From Citrobacter sp. On2M (GTDB taxonomy: Bacteria; Pseudomonadota; Gammaproteobacteria; Enterobacterales; Enterobacteriaceae), in contig NZ_WPCV01000002.1 of NCBI RefSeq assembly GCF_018035235.1, positions 1,116,001 to 1,180,000 on the forward strand: a DNA stretch of 64,000 nucleotides. The letters run 5' to 3'. Positions 41,492-50,843 of this stretch are shown here, one piece after another. The notes below the pieces were generated by a model that was not told where the DNA came from, made no database searches, and saw only the letters and a list, made by a program, of their open reading frames with translations. Within the stretch, counting starts at the first letter, position 1. Every line of letters starts with the position of its first letter. The position numbers were made by a program, and so were the translations under genes.

Positions 41492-42430
41492 CGCCTCGCG
41501 CGAGGGTGCGCAATCGCCGCCGCGATGCCCGACTACCCAGGACGCTACCGCGTTACCCAGCAGTACGGCTTCCGCCAGCGTCCAGCCAGATGCCAGCCCG
41601 GCCAGCATGCCGCCAGCATGGCTGTCACCTGCACCAATGGTATCAACAACCGTCGTCGCAAATGCCGGTACGCAACCGGATGTCTGCGCGCTGAAATACC
41701 ACGCACCGTCTTTATCGTGACGGACCACCACCGGCGCGGCGAAACGTCGTACCCACTCTGCGCCAAAACCTTCTACATCCTGACTCAATGCAAACCGCTC
41801 GGCGGCAATTTCCGCCTCCTGACGATTGAGTGATACCAGCGGGCGGCAGGCCATAATGCGGGTCATCAAGTCCTCGGAAATGTCACCTATACGTGGTCCA
41901 AAATCGATAAATGGCATCACTTCATCCAGACCTTCCAGCCACTGCACCAGCAGTTCACCGCATCCAGAGGCTAACTGATAGCCCGAAAGATAAACCAGGC
42001 TGTGGCGAGGGATATCAAGCTGCGCCAGCCAGTCTGCATTCCATTGATTCTCAACGCCGCTAAAGGACATAAAGGTACGTTCACCATCAGGCTCCACTAG
42101 TGCCAGACACCAGCCGTTATCGCCTTCAGCATTGTCGATTAAACTTTGCAGTCCCTCTTTTGCCATCCGGTTGCGGATAATATCGGCCCATACCCCCTGA
42201 CCCAGCGGTAACGCATTACTGGCGTCGATACCTAAACGTTTGAGCGCTACGGCAATATTGAGCGCACAGCCGCCAACGTTCACCCCTTGCTGTTTGAGTT
42301 CAATGTCACATCCGCGCCAGGGAAGGGCATACGCATCGGCAATGACATCAATCACCGCAGCGCCTACCACCGTCACCGGCCGCTGCGTGCGTAACTGCGG
42401 GAGAAGTTGTTGCAGACGCGTGGTGCTCAT
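41465..42430 (-). CDS. yegV: YegV, PfkB-family sugar/nucleoside kinase
   Basis: A 321-residue kinase of the PfkB/ribokinase family with the N-terminal glycine-rich motif VNVGGCALNIAVALKRLG near residue 51 and the C-terminal signature DTIGAGDSHAGG near residue 262, holding the catalytic aspartate (GAGD). The acceptor sugar is unknown; the neighbour yegT is a nucleoside-type transporter and yegU an ADP-ribosylglycohydrolase-like protein, which together point to a ribosylated compound. It is the last gene of the yegTUV operon and overlaps yegU by 4 bases. Confidence 0.9.
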   Translation of the reverse strand: MSTTRLQQLLPQLRTQRPVTVVGAAVIDVIADAYALPWRGCDIELKQQGVNVGGCALNIAVALKRLGIDASNALPLGQGVWADIIRNRMAKEGLQSLIDNAEGDNGWCLALVEPDGERTFMSFSGVENQWNADWLAQLDIPRHSLVYLSGYQLASGCGELLVQWLEGLDEVMPFIDFGPRIGDISEDLMTRIMACRPLVSLNRQEAEIAAERFALSQDVEGFGAEWVRRFAAPVVVRHDKDGAWYFSAQTSGCVPAFATTVVDTIGAGDSHAGGMLAGLASGWTLAEAVLLGNAVASWVVGHRGGDCAPSREALLLAHKDV

Positions 42431-43431
42431 AGCGCCTCCCGTTGCTCGCGCAGTCGCAGTAATCCGCTGGCGTAGCGCATAAAGTCCAGCTGATTTACCG
42501 CATCGAGCTCATGTTTCAAGACCGGGTTAATCGCGTTTATGCCGTGCAGCGCGCCACAAATGGCGGTTGCCATCGCCCCGATGGTGTCAGTATCGCCCCC
42601 CAGATTCGCACACAGAATGGCGCAGCGGTTGGGATCGGTCTGCGCCAGTTCGACCATGGCGATGGCGCAAGGCACGGATTCAATGGTGCTGGTTCCGGCT
42701 CCCACCACCTGATACAGCTGCTCGCAGGCGGACTCAATGCCGTCGGCATTACGGACGATTTTCAGTGCCAGCTCAAGGCGTGCCGAGAGCGAGGCGCTAA
42801 AGGTGGTGATCCTTTTTTGCTGGGCATGCCGGGCAATGGCAGGCAGCGCGTCGACAATCTCTGACCATTTTTCGCCATCAATGGCGCGTGATACCGCCCA
42901 TGCGACCACGACCGCACCGGCCACCGCCAGATCCGATTTATGCGTCGGGCTGGAGGCCAATGCTACATCATCAATAAACGCATCAAGACAGCGGGCGGGC
43001 AGCAGGCAACCCAGCGGTGAAACGCGCATTGCCGCCCCGTTGGTCACACCATTATTCTCCAGTTCGGCGACAAGTTTGCCGTCGCGAATGGCTTTGAGTG
43101 CAATTTTTGAGGTCGGGCCGAGCACGTTTTTATTAAAGGCATCAAAACGCTCTGCCCAGGCCAGAATATTGCGGCCAATAACATCGGGTACAATCTCTCC
43201 ATCGCACTCAAGCAGGGCATCTGCCAGGCACAGTGCCATAGACGTATCATCAGTAAACTCTGCCTGGTTAAAGTAGCAGGCGGCATTATTTTCAGCCGGA
43301 CCAGGCAAAAAACTGTCGATCCAACCGAAATGGGCTTTAACCCGGGTTCTTGGCCACAGTTCCGATGGCATGCCCATCGCATCCCCTAACGCCTGCCCAT
43401 AAAGAGCTCCGAGAATACGTTCTGCTTTCAT
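42427..43431 (-). CDS. yegU: YegU, ADP-ribosylglycohydrolase-family protein
   Basis: A 334-residue ADP-ribosylglycohydrolase (ADP_ribosyl_GH) protein. The start has GQALGDAMGMPSELW, and the metal-binding aspartates are in FTDDTSMALCLADAL near residue 59 and GGDTDTIGAMATAICGALHG near residue 278 (key residues DTDT). It probably cleaves an N-glycosidic ribosyl bond. It overlaps both neighbours by 4 bases, so the three genes yegT-U-V are translated as one unit. The actual substrate is unknown. Confidence 0.9.
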   Translation of the reverse strand: MKAERILGALYGQALGDAMGMPSELWPRTRVKAHFGWIDSFLPGPAENNAACYFNQAEFTDDTSMALCLADALLECDGEIVPDVIGRNILAWAERFDAFNKNVLGPTSKIALKAIRDGKLVAELENNGVTNGAAMRVSPLGCLLPARCLDAFIDDVALASSPTHKSDLAVAGAVVVAWAVSRAIDGEKWSEIVDALPAIARHAQQKRITTFSASLSARLELALKIVRNADGIESACEQLYQVVGAGTSTIESVPCAIAMVELAQTDPNRCAILCANLGGDTDTIGAMATAICGALHGINAINPVLKHELDAVNQLDFMRYASGLLRLREQREAL

Positions 43432-44705
43432 TTTACTTCCCCTTGTTTCAATGCTACATCGCGATCATCCACCGTAATGGCGGTGATTTCTCCATCTGAT
43501 TCGCGAAAGAAAATCATAAACAGCACGGCAATAATGGCGATCATGATCGCGCCAAATCCCCACATGCCGGCCCAGTTAAAGGTAAGACCATTAACTGGCT
43601 CCTTGTAAGCAAACATTTTTTCCATCATTACGCCGCCCAGACGGTATCCGAGCAGGCTGCCGAATCCCTGACAGCAGAGGGTGATAAGCCCTTGCGCTGC
43701 GGTGCGCATATGTACCGGCGCTTTTTTGTCGACATAGATGTAGGCCGTGACATAGTAGAAGTCGTAACTGACGCCATGAAGCAGAATGCCGAGAAATAGC
43801 AGGGCATAAGTGAAATATTCTTCCGCGCCGCCGTAAACGAAAAATCCGTAGCGGATAGCCGCAGTAATAAGACCAAGCAGTAATACCTTTTTAATGCCAA
43901 AACGTTTGGTGAAAAACGGCAGCGCCAGCATAAAGAAGATTTCAGAGAATTGGCCCAGTGTCATCCAACCGGTGGCGTTTTTCATCCCGACTTCCGTCAG
44001 GTAACCGTTGGCGAAGATGTAATAGAACGCCAGCGGCATCGCAAACAGGAAAGAGCAAAAGAAAAAGACGAGGAAGTTCTTATCCCGCAGCAGGATCAGC
44101 GCATCCAGACCCAACATGACTTTGAAATCCATTTTGCCGGTGCTTTTCGGCGGCGTATCCGGCAAAAAGAACGCAAAGACGCCCAACAGTGCTGAGCTTC
44201 CGGCAGTAATAAGCAGAGGAATATTGGTGGGTGAGATGTCGCTATAGCCAAGCATTTGCGGTAAGAAACCGCAGGCTAAACCTGAAGCAATCCAGCCAAT
44301 GGTGCCCATCACGCGGATACGCGGGAAATCACGTTCAACGTCCGGGACGTTGGCAAAAGCAATGCTGTTGGTCAGCGCAATCGTCGGCATATAGGTCAGC
44401 GAATAGGCAAGTAACAGCGGGAAAAAACCGGCGAAGGTGGTTTGTTGTGCGGCGAAGTACATCAAAACAGCGCCGACGAACATCAACACCGCAAGGACTT
44501 TTTGTGCGGAGAAAAAACGGTCAGTGACAGAGCCGACCAGGATGGGTGACAGGATCGCGGCTATCGCGGTACAGGCGTAAGACCAGCCGATCTCCCCGGC
44601 GCTAAAGCCACTTTTACTCAGCCATAGCCACAGCGGTACAAACCAGGCGCCCCAGATAAACCACTCTACAAACATCATGAACGACAGCTTAACTGTAGTT
44701 TTCAT
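43428..44705 (-). CDS. yegT: YegT, nucleoside:H+ symporter family transporter
   Basis: A 425-residue twelve-span transporter of the NHS family (NupG/XapB type), beginning MKTTVKLSFMMFVEWFIWG, with VGSVTDRFFSAQKVLAVL near residue 57 and DVERDFPRIRVMGTIGW near residue 120. The conserved DRF-loop and RIRVMG motif are typical. A longer reading starts at 44750, but ATG at 44705 matches E. coli YegT. It is the first gene of yegTUV and divergent from fbaB. Confidence 0.92.
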   Translation of the reverse strand: MKTTVKLSFMMFVEWFIWGAWFVPLWLWLSKSGFSAGEIGWSYACTAIAAILSPILVGSVTDRFFSAQKVLAVLMFVGAVLMYFAAQQTTFAGFFPLLLAYSLTYMPTIALTNSIAFANVPDVERDFPRIRVMGTIGWIASGLACGFLPQMLGYSDISPTNIPLLITAGSSALLGVFAFFLPDTPPKSTGKMDFKVMLGLDALILLRDKNFLVFFFCSFLFAMPLAFYYIFANGYLTEVGMKNATGWMTLGQFSEIFFMLALPFFTKRFGIKKVLLLGLITAAIRYGFFVYGGAEEYFTYALLFLGILLHGVSYDFYYVTAYIYVDKKAPVHMRTAAQGLITLCCQGFGSLLGYRLGGVMMEKMFAYKEPVNGLTFNWAGMWGFGAIMIAIIAVLFMIFFRESDGEITAITVDDRDVALKQGEVK

Positions 44706-44743
44706 CTTTAAATCCTTCATGACAGGTAAGGTACGCATTGATA

Positions 44744-44775
44744 GTACCATTTGATAATACCTTTAAAATACCTTT
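44744..44775. promoter_or_regulatory. TACC repeats in the yegT-fbaB gap, possible operator
   Basis: AGTACC, then AATACCTTT twice (44756-44764, 44767-44775), occur in the same orientation with spacings of 13 and 11 bases, just upstream of yegT. They could be contacts for YegW or another regulator; this is unproven. Confidence 0.3.
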
Positions 44776-44810
44776 GTGGTCTAAATTTGACCGCCTTAAC
44801 ATTATTTCCT

Positions 44811-44824
44811 CCTGAATCGAGCCA
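44811..44824. promoter_or_regulatory. Possible Cra (FruR) site upstream of fbaB
   Basis: CCTGAATCGAGCCA resembles the Cra consensus with one clear mismatch. It lies about 140 bases before the fbaB start. A gluconeogenic role for FbaB would suit Cra control, but the match is by eye. Confidence 0.3.
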
Positions 44825-44957
44825 GCAGAAGTTGCTGAAAAGTGCGCTAAAGATGGAAAAAAAGGGCAGTCGGTACCAGGCTTATTGCTGCCCGCAACAA
44901 AGCGGGTCAGGACAATCCACATTCCGGTTTCAAATCGGAAATTACGGGAGCATAGCT

Positions 44958-46010
44958 ATGACTGATATTGCGCAGTTGCTTGGCAAAGACGCCGACAACC
45001 TTTTACAGCATCGTTGTATGACCATTCCTTCTGACCAACTTTACCTGCCCGGACATGATTACGTCGATCGCGTGATGGTGGATAACAACCGTCCGCCAGC
45101 CGTGCTGCGTAATATGCAGACGCTGTATAACACGGGGCGACTGGCCGGGACAGGTTATCTGTCGATTCTACCGGTGGACCAGGGCGTGGAGCACTCCGCT
45201 GGGGCATCATTTGCGGCTAACCCGCTGTACTTTGATCCGAAGAATATTGTGGAGCTGGCTATTGAAGCAGGGTGTAACTGTGTGGCGTCGACCTATGGCG
45301 TGCTGGCTTCTGTTTCCCGTCGCTACGCGCACCGCATTCCGTTCCTCGTGAAGATTAACCACAACGAAACGCTGAGCTACCCTAATACGTTCGATCAGAC
45401 GCTGTATGCCAGCGTAGAACAGGCGTTCAATATGGGCGCGGTAGCGGTAGGGGCAACCATCTATTTCGGTTCAGAAGAGTCCCGTCGCCAGATTGAGGAG
45501 ATTTCTGCCGCGTTCGAGCGTGCTCATGAGCTGGGGATGGTCACCGTACTGTGGGCGTACCTGCGTAACTCAGCGTTTAAGAAAGACGGCGTGGATTACC
45601 ATGTTTCTGCCGATCTCACCGGGCAGGCAAACCATCTGGCGGCCACTATTGGGGCGGATATTGTTAAGCAGAAAATGGCGGAAAACAACGGCGGGTATAA
45701 AGCGGTTAACTTTGGCTACACCGACGATCGCGTCTACAGTAAGCTGACCAGCGACAACCCAATTGACCTGGTGCGTTATCAACTGGTGAACTGCTATATG
45801 GGGCGTGCCGGGTTGATTAACTCCGGCGGCGCGGCTGGCGGCGAAACCGATCTCAGTGATGCGGTACGTACGGCAGTGATTAACAAACGAGCAGGCGGCA
45901 TGGGGCTGATTCTTGGACGCAAAGCATTCAAGAAAACCATGGCCGACGGCGTTAAGCTGATTAACGCCGTGCAGGATGTTTATCTGGACAGCAAAGTCAC
46001 TATCGCCTGA
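44958..46010 (+). CDS. fbaB: Fructose-bisphosphate aldolase class I
   Basis: A 350-residue DhnA-type class I aldolase, the length of E. coli FbaB. It cleaves fructose 1,6-bisphosphate or acts in the gluconeogenic direction, through a lysine Schiff base. [15 protein letters not shown] near residue 74 and [14 protein letters not shown] near residue 130 are family motifs; the lysine in [12 protein letters not shown] near residue 317 aligns with the C-terminal catalytic region. The reading could begin at 44751, but MTDIAQLLG at 44958 fits E. coli and follows GGAG. Convergent with yegS. Confidence 0.95.
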   Translation: MTDIAQLLGKDADNLLQHRCMTIPSDQLYLPGHDYVDRVMVDNNRPPAVLRNMQTLYNTGRLAGTGYLSILPVDQGVEHSAGASFAANPLYFDPKNIVELAIEAGCNCVASTYGVLASVSRRYAHRIPFLVKINHNETLSYPNTFDQTLYASVEQAFNMGAVAVGATIYFGSEESRRQIEEISAAFERAHELGMVTVLWAYLRNSAFKKDGVDYHVSADLTGQANHLAATIGADIVKQKMAENNGGYKAVNFGYTDDRVYSKLTSDNPIDLVRYQLVNCYMGRAGLINSGGAAGGETDLSDAVRTAVINKRAGGMGLILGRKAFKKTMADGVKLINAVQDVYLDSKVTIA

Positions 46011-46032
46011 TTCCAGCCGGGATGTTGTCGTG

Positions 46033-46932
46033 TTAGCGCAACAGTGGACAACCCGGCGGCAGTCTGCAACGTAACGCCGCGGGCAGGATTTCAATATGAA
46101 ACTCCTGTCCGCTGAGCGGTTCGCCATCGAGATTAAAGGTAATTTCGTGTGGGGCGCGGATATCAAACCATGATGATGCGCCCTCGATGATGTTAGGGTT
46201 GTCTTCGGATTGTGTTAACGCCGAAAGCAGCCCTGGCAACAGTTCTTCGCCGGTAAAAATGCGCAGTTGCAGCAGACCATCGTTGATCAGCGCCGTCGGG
46301 CAAAGCTGTTGCCCACCACCAGCCTGACGACCATTACCGATACCAATCACCAGCGCCTTACCCTGCCAGTGAAAATCTTCTCCACGGATATCGCAGACGT
46401 CGGGTTTGAGCGTATCCATGCGCATTAATCCGTGGATAAAGTATGATACGCCACCCAACGCAGCCTTGAGTTTTTCTGGTGTCTCGGTAGTGATGCGTGT
46501 GCCGAAGCCGCCGGTCGCCATGTTGATAAAACAGGTTTTATCATTGACCTGCACCATATCGATCGCCGTCGCATTTGCGGCGATAGCCAGCTTTAATGCC
46601 TTATCAATGTCGTCGGGTATACCTACGCTGGTGGCAAAGTCATTTGCCGTTCCCAACGGTAAAATACCCAGCGCCGGTATATTGCCGCCCTGCGACTGGA
46701 TAAGCGCCGTCGAGACTTCGTTTATTGTGCCGTCGCCGCCGCCGGCAATCACCGTTTCAACGCCCAACTGACGAGCTTCATCAACGTAGCGTTGGGCGTC
46801 ACCTTTTTCCCAGGTAACGCGAACATGGATTTCCACGCCCTCATCACGCAACTGTGTAATAGCGTTACGCAGGGGAAGATTATCAGCACTTTTTCCATTG
46901 AGGATCAGTAAACTGGCAGGGAATGCTATCAT
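46033..46932 (-). CDS. yegS: YegS, lipid kinase (diacylglycerol-kinase-like)
   Basis: A 299-residue DAGK-family kinase that phosphorylates phosphatidylglycerol in vitro. It has [14 protein letters not shown] near residue 63 (nucleotide-binding, with the conserved GGDGT), [11 protein letters not shown] near residue 91, and [11 protein letters not shown] near residue 134. It is separated from fbaB by 22 bases; in K-12 the gat operon lies between. Its 5' side faces artJ, which does not belong next to it on the K-12 map. Confidence 0.92.
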   Translation of the reverse strand: MIAFPASLLILNGKSADNLPLRNAITQLRDEGVEIHVRVTWEKGDAQRYVDEARQLGVETVIAGGGDGTINEVSTALIQSQGGNIPALGILPLGTANDFATSVGIPDDIDKALKLAIAANATAIDMVQVNDKTCFINMATGGFGTRITTETPEKLKAALGGVSYFIHGLMRMDTLKPDVCDIRGEDFHWQGKALVIGIGNGRQAGGGQQLCPTALINDGLLQLRIFTGEELLPGLLSALTQSEDNPNIIEGASSWFDIRAPHEITFNLDGEPLSGQEFHIEILPAALRCRLPPGCPLLR

Positions 46933-47022
46933 CCTTTTGCCTCACTTTTTTTCGTTTTAACAAGTGTATGCCAGGAATGCATTTATGGCGTAAGAACTGA
47001 CTGAAAGCGCAGGCAAAGAGAT

Positions 47023-47048
47023 AAAAAAAGCCGCAGAGAGCGGCTTTT
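47023..47048 (-). terminator. Terminator of artJ
   Basis: On the minus strand AAAAGCCGC and GCGGCTTTT form a nine-base stem with a short loop, followed by a T-run, 16 bases after the artJ stop. It is the first recognisable art-region element beside the yegS junction. Confidence 0.88.
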
Positions 47049-47063
47049 CAGATTGGACAGACG

Positions 47064-47795
47064 TTACTGGGGGAACCACTGATCGCTGATTTTCTGGTAG
47101 GTGCCGTCCGCTTTGATGGCCGCCAGCGCGCTGTTTAGTTTTTCCAGCAGGGCTTTGTTATCCGGGCGAACCGCGATGCCAAGGCCTGTTCCGAAGTATT
47201 GTGGGTCGGTCACTTTGTCAGTGGCTACGCCTAACTGCGGATTGGTTTTCAGCCACTCGTTAACCACGGCGGTATCGCCAAATACGCCATCAATACGACC
47301 ATTTTTCAGGTCGATAATCGCATTCTGATAGCTATCGTAGGCCACGGTTTTCACCTCAGGATGCTTGTCCTGCAGGTATTTCTGGTGCGTGGTGCCGTTT
47401 TCCATACCGATGCGTTTACCTTTCAGGTCGGCAAAGGTTTTATAGGTGTCTTTTTTCGCAATCACCAGCGCGGAGTTGGCATAGTAAGGCTGAGTAAATG
47501 CAACCTGCTTGCTACGCTCAGGCGTAATATCCATTCCGGAAATTACCGCATCATATTTCTTAAATTTCAGCGCGGGAATCAGGCTGTCGAAAGCGTGATT
47601 GGTGAAAGTACAGTCAGCCTGCATTTGTTTGCACAGCGCCGTTGCCAGGTCGATGTCAAAACCGACAATTTTATTGCTGGCGTCCAGCGACTCAAATGGC
47701 GGGTAAGTCGCTGATACACCGAAATTAATTTTATCAGCAGCTGAGGCGCCAGCGGCGAAAGTAGCAAGTAATGCAGCCAGTACTAACTTTTTCAT
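47064..47795 (-). CDS. artJ: ArtJ, periplasmic arginine-binding protein
   Basis: A 243-residue periplasmic binding protein (SBP_bac_3) with a signal peptide ending ASA (residues 1-19), the NFGVSATYPPFESLDA entry near residue 24, GFDIDLATALCKQM near residue 44, and KKDTYKTFADLKGKRIG near residue 112. It binds L-arginine for the ArtQMP transporter. It stands outside the artPIQM operon with its own terminator and tandem ARG boxes, as in E. coli. Confidence 0.95.
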   Translation of the reverse strand: MKKLVLAALLATFAAGASAADKINFGVSATYPPFESLDASNKIVGFDIDLATALCKQMQADCTFTNHAFDSLIPALKFKKYDAVISGMDITPERSKQVAFTQPYYANSALVIAKKDTYKTFADLKGKRIGMENGTTHQKYLQDKHPEVKTVAYDSYQNAIIDLKNGRIDGVFGDTAVVNEWLKTNPQLGVATDKVTDPQYFGTGLGIAVRPDNKALLEKLNSALAAIKADGTYQKISDQWFPQ

Positions 47796-47864
47796 GGTGG
47801 AACTCCCGTCTGTCTATCTTATGATTATTTACCGTGTCTGCGGCGTGGACTAACAATGCCATTT

Positions 47865-47903
47865 AATGAATTTATATGCAATAAAAATGATTAAATATTT
47901 TTA
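47865..47903. promoter_or_regulatory. Tandem ARG boxes (ArgR) upstream of artJ
   Basis: Two 18-base boxes (47865-47882 and 47886-47903) separated by 3 bases match the ArgR consensus: the first starts AATGAAT and carries ATGCA in its second half, the second starts AATGATT. Paired boxes 3 bp apart are the hallmark of ArgR operators. They lie about 70-110 bases before the artJ start. Confidence 0.8.
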
Positions 47904-47910
47904 TTGGCGT

Positions 47911-47946
47911 AAAAAAAGACGGGCTGTTGTGAGACTTGCCCGTCTT
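47911..47946 (-). terminator. Terminator of the artPIQM operon
   Basis: On the minus strand AAGACGGGC and GCCCGTCTT form a nine-base stem with a 13-base loop, and the minus-strand product ends in a T-run (A-run on plus). It lies 29 bases after the artM stop and before the artJ promoter. Confidence 0.8.
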
Positions 47947-47975
47947 GTGTTTTTAGGTTTATGCAGTTATTTCGC

Positions 47976-48644
47976 TTAATTACGATGTTCAAAGGCCAGT
48001 GCTTTACGTTCAATTAAGCGCATCATCAGCGTCAGCAAGCCGTTAACGATCAGATAAATCACGCCAGCCGCGCCGAAAACCATCACGTCATAAGTACGAC
48101 CGTACAGCAGCTGGCTATAGCCCATCACTTCCATCAGCGTGATGGTGTATGCCAGTGAAGTACTTTTAAACACCAGCACCACTTCGTTGGAATACGAAGA
48201 TAGGGCGCGTTTAAAGGCGTACGGCAGCAGAATCGCCAGCGTATCCTTCTTGCTCATCCCCAACGCACTGCAGGATTGCCACTGGCCTTCCGGGATTGCA
48301 CGGATAGCGCCATAGAACAGCTGGGTGGTATAGGCCGCACTGTTTAACGACAGGGCAATTAAAGCGCACAGCCACGGTTCAGAGAGCAGATGCCATAGAA
48401 CCGGATACTCCTGCAACGTCGGAAACTGCCCTGGCCCGTAGTAGATCAGGAATATTTGCACCAGCAGCGGTGTACCGGTAAACAACGTGATATAGGCGCG
48501 AACCAGCCAGACCACGATCGGCGTCTTAAGCGTCAGGATGACAGTGAAAATCAGCGCCAGCACCAGAGCAACTACGATGGAGGCGACCGTCAGCGTCAGA
48601 CTGGTATGCAGCCCTTTCAACAATTCAGGTAAATACTCAAGCAT
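47976..48644 (-). CDS. artM: ArtM, arginine ABC transporter permease
   Basis: A 222-residue permease with five to six spans and the amino-acid-type EAA loop AIPEGQWQSCSALGMSKKD near residue 115. Together with ArtQ it forms the channel of the arginine importer. Its start overlaps the artQ stop (TGATG-type overlap). It is the last gene of artPIQM. Confidence 0.94.
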   Translation of the reverse strand: MLEYLPELLKGLHTSLTLTVASIVVALVLALIFTVILTLKTPIVVWLVRAYITLFTGTPLLVQIFLIYYGPGQFPTLQEYPVLWHLLSEPWLCALIALSLNSAAYTTQLFYGAIRAIPEGQWQSCSALGMSKKDTLAILLPYAFKRALSSYSNEVVLVFKSTSLAYTITLMEVMGYSQLLYGRTYDVMVFGAAGVIYLIVNGLLTLMMRLIERKALAFEHRN

Positions 48645-49360
48645 CAGCCCGGTCTCCGCTCAAAACGTGTCGCGCGCAGGTCAATGCGTTTGAGAATGTA
48701 CTGACTCACCAGCGTAATCACCAGGTAAATAGCCGCCGCCACAATGTACCAGGTAAATGGCTCCTGGGTACGCGTGGCGATACTCTTGGTTTGCAGCATC
48801 AGATCGTTGACGCTGATAAGGCTGACCAGCGCAGTATCTTTCAGCAATACCAGCCACTGGTTTCCCAGTCCCGGCAGCGCGTGACGCCACATCTGCGGCA
48901 TCACCAGACGAAAGAAGATCGCAGCTTTAGACAAACCTAACGCCTGACCTGACTCCCATTGCCCGAGTGGTACGGCCTTGAGCGCGCCACGCAGCGTTTG
49001 CGACGCGTAAGCGGCATACAGCAATGACAGTGCAATGACACCGCACAGGAATGGACTGACGTCGAAGTTTTCGATCTGCATCTGCACCGGGATTTGTACA
49101 AAACCGAGATTGATCGTAAAGCCATCGGCCAGCGTCAGCAGCAGCTGTGAGGAGCCGAAATAGATAAACAGAACCACCAGAATTTCCGGCAGACCGCGCA
49201 GGATGGTGACCAGGGCAGAACCCGTCCATGCCACCGGGCGCCATTTTACTGACTCCCAGACGGCAAAAAACATGGCGAGCGCGAGGCCGATGATCAGCGC
49301 ACAAACGGCAAGGCCGACGGTCATCCCGGCGGCGCTTGCTAAAGGAAAAAATTCATTCAT
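48644..49360 (-). CDS. artQ: ArtQ, arginine ABC transporter permease
   Basis: A 238-residue permease, the length of E. coli ArtQ, with spans throughout and the EAA loop [19 protein letters not shown] near residue 130. The start is ATG at 49360 directly preceded by TTG; the ribosome-binding site is weak, which suggests coupling to artI just upstream (stop 6 bases before). It overlaps artM at its 3' end. Confidence 0.94.
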   Translation of the reverse strand: MNEFFPLASAAGMTVGLAVCALIIGLALAMFFAVWESVKWRPVAWTGSALVTILRGLPEILVVLFIYFGSSQLLLTLADGFTINLGFVQIPVQMQIENFDVSPFLCGVIALSLLYAAYASQTLRGALKAVPLGQWESGQALGLSKAAIFFRLVMPQMWRHALPGLGNQWLVLLKDTALVSLISVNDLMLQTKSIATRTQEPFTWYIVAAAIYLVITLVSQYILKRIDLRATRFERRPG

Positions 49361-49366
49361 CAAATA

Positions 49367-50098
49367 TTACTTCTGGAACCATTTGTTGTAGATGGTCTCG
49401 TAAGTCCCATCTTTTTTCACTTTTTCCAGCGCAGCGTTAAATTTCTGCTGCAGCTCGGTATTGCCCTGGCGCACAGCGATGCCCAGACCGGTGCCGAAGT
49501 AATCTTTATCCGTGACTTTGTCGCCAACCGCGGCCAGTTTTGGATTGTCTTTCAGCCATTCAGTCACTACAGCGGTATCACCAAAGACGCCGTCAATACG
49601 CCCGTTTTGCAGATCGAGTTTGGCATTCTGGTAGCTGTCATACGGCACGGTGGTCACTTCCGGATGTTTATCCATGATGAATTTCTGGTGCGTAGTACCG
49701 TTTTGAACACCAACTTTTTTGCCTTTCAGCTGATCAATGCTGGTGTATTTACCCTGTTGGCCAACAAACAGCGCAGAGTTGTCGTAATACGGAGTGGTGA
49801 ACAGAACCTGTTTTTCACGTTCAGGCGTGATGTCCATGCCGGCCATTACCGCGTCAAAACGGCGGAATTTCAGGCTCGGGATCAGGCTGTCGAAGGCCTG
49901 ATTGGTGAAGGTACAGGTAGCGTCAATCTCTTTACACAGCGCATTCGCCAGATCAACGTCAAACCCTACGATCTTGTTGTTAGCATCGATCGATTCAAAC
50001 GGAGGATAAGACGCTTCGGTGGCGAAACGAATGGTTTGGGCTGCGGTAGCGGAAAGGCTAAAACTTGCGATTAGCGCGGCAATCAGAACTTTTTTCAT
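49367..50098 (-). CDS. artI: ArtI, periplasmic binding protein of the Art system
   Basis: A 243-residue periplasmic binding protein paralogous to ArtJ (same length, similar throughout) with a signal peptide ending ATA (residues 1-19) and the IRFATEASYPPFESID and VDLANALCKEI motifs. Its ligand is less certain than that of ArtJ in E. coli. The reading could extend upstream into artP, but MKKVLIAALIAS at 50098 gives a clean signal peptide. It lies 16 bases after artP and 6 before artQ. Confidence 0.94.
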   Translation of the reverse strand: MKKVLIAALIASFSLSATAAQTIRFATEASYPPFESIDANNKIVGFDVDLANALCKEIDATCTFTNQAFDSLIPSLKFRRFDAVMAGMDITPEREKQVLFTTPYYDNSALFVGQQGKYTSIDQLKGKKVGVQNGTTHQKFIMDKHPEVTTVPYDSYQNAKLDLQNGRIDGVFGDTAVVTEWLKDNPKLAAVGDKVTDKDYFGTGLGIAVRQGNTELQQKFNAALEKVKKDGTYETIYNKWFQK

Positions 50099-50114
50099 TG
50101 TATTGTCCCGAATC

Positions 50115-50843
50115 TTAGTGAGAAAGATAGTTTTTAAACGCTTCGGTTTGCGGGTTGGCAAAGCAGCTCGCATCCCCAAACTCGACGATATGACCGTTTT
50201 CCATGTACACCACACGGCTGGCCGTTTTACGAGCAACTTCCACTTCGTGGGTGACGATCACCTGAGTAATATTGGTTTCCGCCAGTTCACGAATGATGCT
50301 GACGATTTGGGCGGTAATTTCCGGATCAAGCGCTGCGGTAGGCTCATCAAACAGCAGCACCTGCGGTTCCATCATCAACGCGCGGGCAATGGCGACACGC
50401 TGTTGCTGACCACCGGAGAGATGCAGCGGATAGCGATCGCTGTATGGCTTAAGGCGCAGACGTTCCAGCAGTTTCTCGGCACGCGCCATCGCTTGCTCTT
50501 TTGTCAGACCCAGTACGCGGCAGGGCGCTTCAATCAGGTTCTGCACCACCGTGAGATGCGGCCAAAGATTATATTGCTGAAAGACCATGCCGACGTTTTG
50601 ACGCAGATCCCGAATGGCTTTATCTGACGGGGTTTTTGTGAAGTCGAAACGGTTACCTGCAATAGAGAGCGTGCCCGAGCGCGGCATCTCAAGCAGGTTG
50701 AGTACGCGCAGTAGCGAGCTTTTCCCGGCTCCACTTGGGCCAAGTAACACCAGTGTTTCACCCTGAGGGCAATCCAGCGTGATATCGAACAGCGCCTGAT
50801 GTGCGCCGTAGAAGCAGTTAATGCCGTTTAATTGAATACTCAT
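50115..50843 (-). CDS. artP: ArtP, arginine ABC transporter ATPase
   Basis: A 242-residue ABC ATPase, same length as E. coli ArtP. Walker A is [10 protein letters not shown] near residue 36, the Q-loop [12 protein letters not shown] near residue 87, signature [15 protein letters not shown] near residue 142, and Walker [13 protein letters not shown] near residue 164. ATG at 50843 is preferred; a GTG two codons upstream is also in frame. It is the first gene of artPIQM. Confidence 0.95.
   Translation of the reverse strand: MSIQLNGINCFYGAHQALFDITLDCPQGETLVLLGPSGAGKSSLLRVLNLLEMPRSGTLSIAGNRFDFTKTPSDKAIRDLRQNVGMVFQQYNLWPHLTVVQNLIEAPCRVLGLTKEQAMARAEKLLERLRLKPYSDRYPLHLSGGQQQRVAIARALMMEPQVLLFDEPTAALDPEITAQIVSIIRELAETNITQVIVTHEVEVARKTASRVVYMENGHIVEFGDASCFANPQTEAFKNYLSH

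Noticed and set aside
49367-50236. 289-residue reading of artI
   Set aside because: It would place 46 residues before a perfect signal peptide and overlap artP on the same strand; MKKVLIAAL at 50098 is the sensible start.
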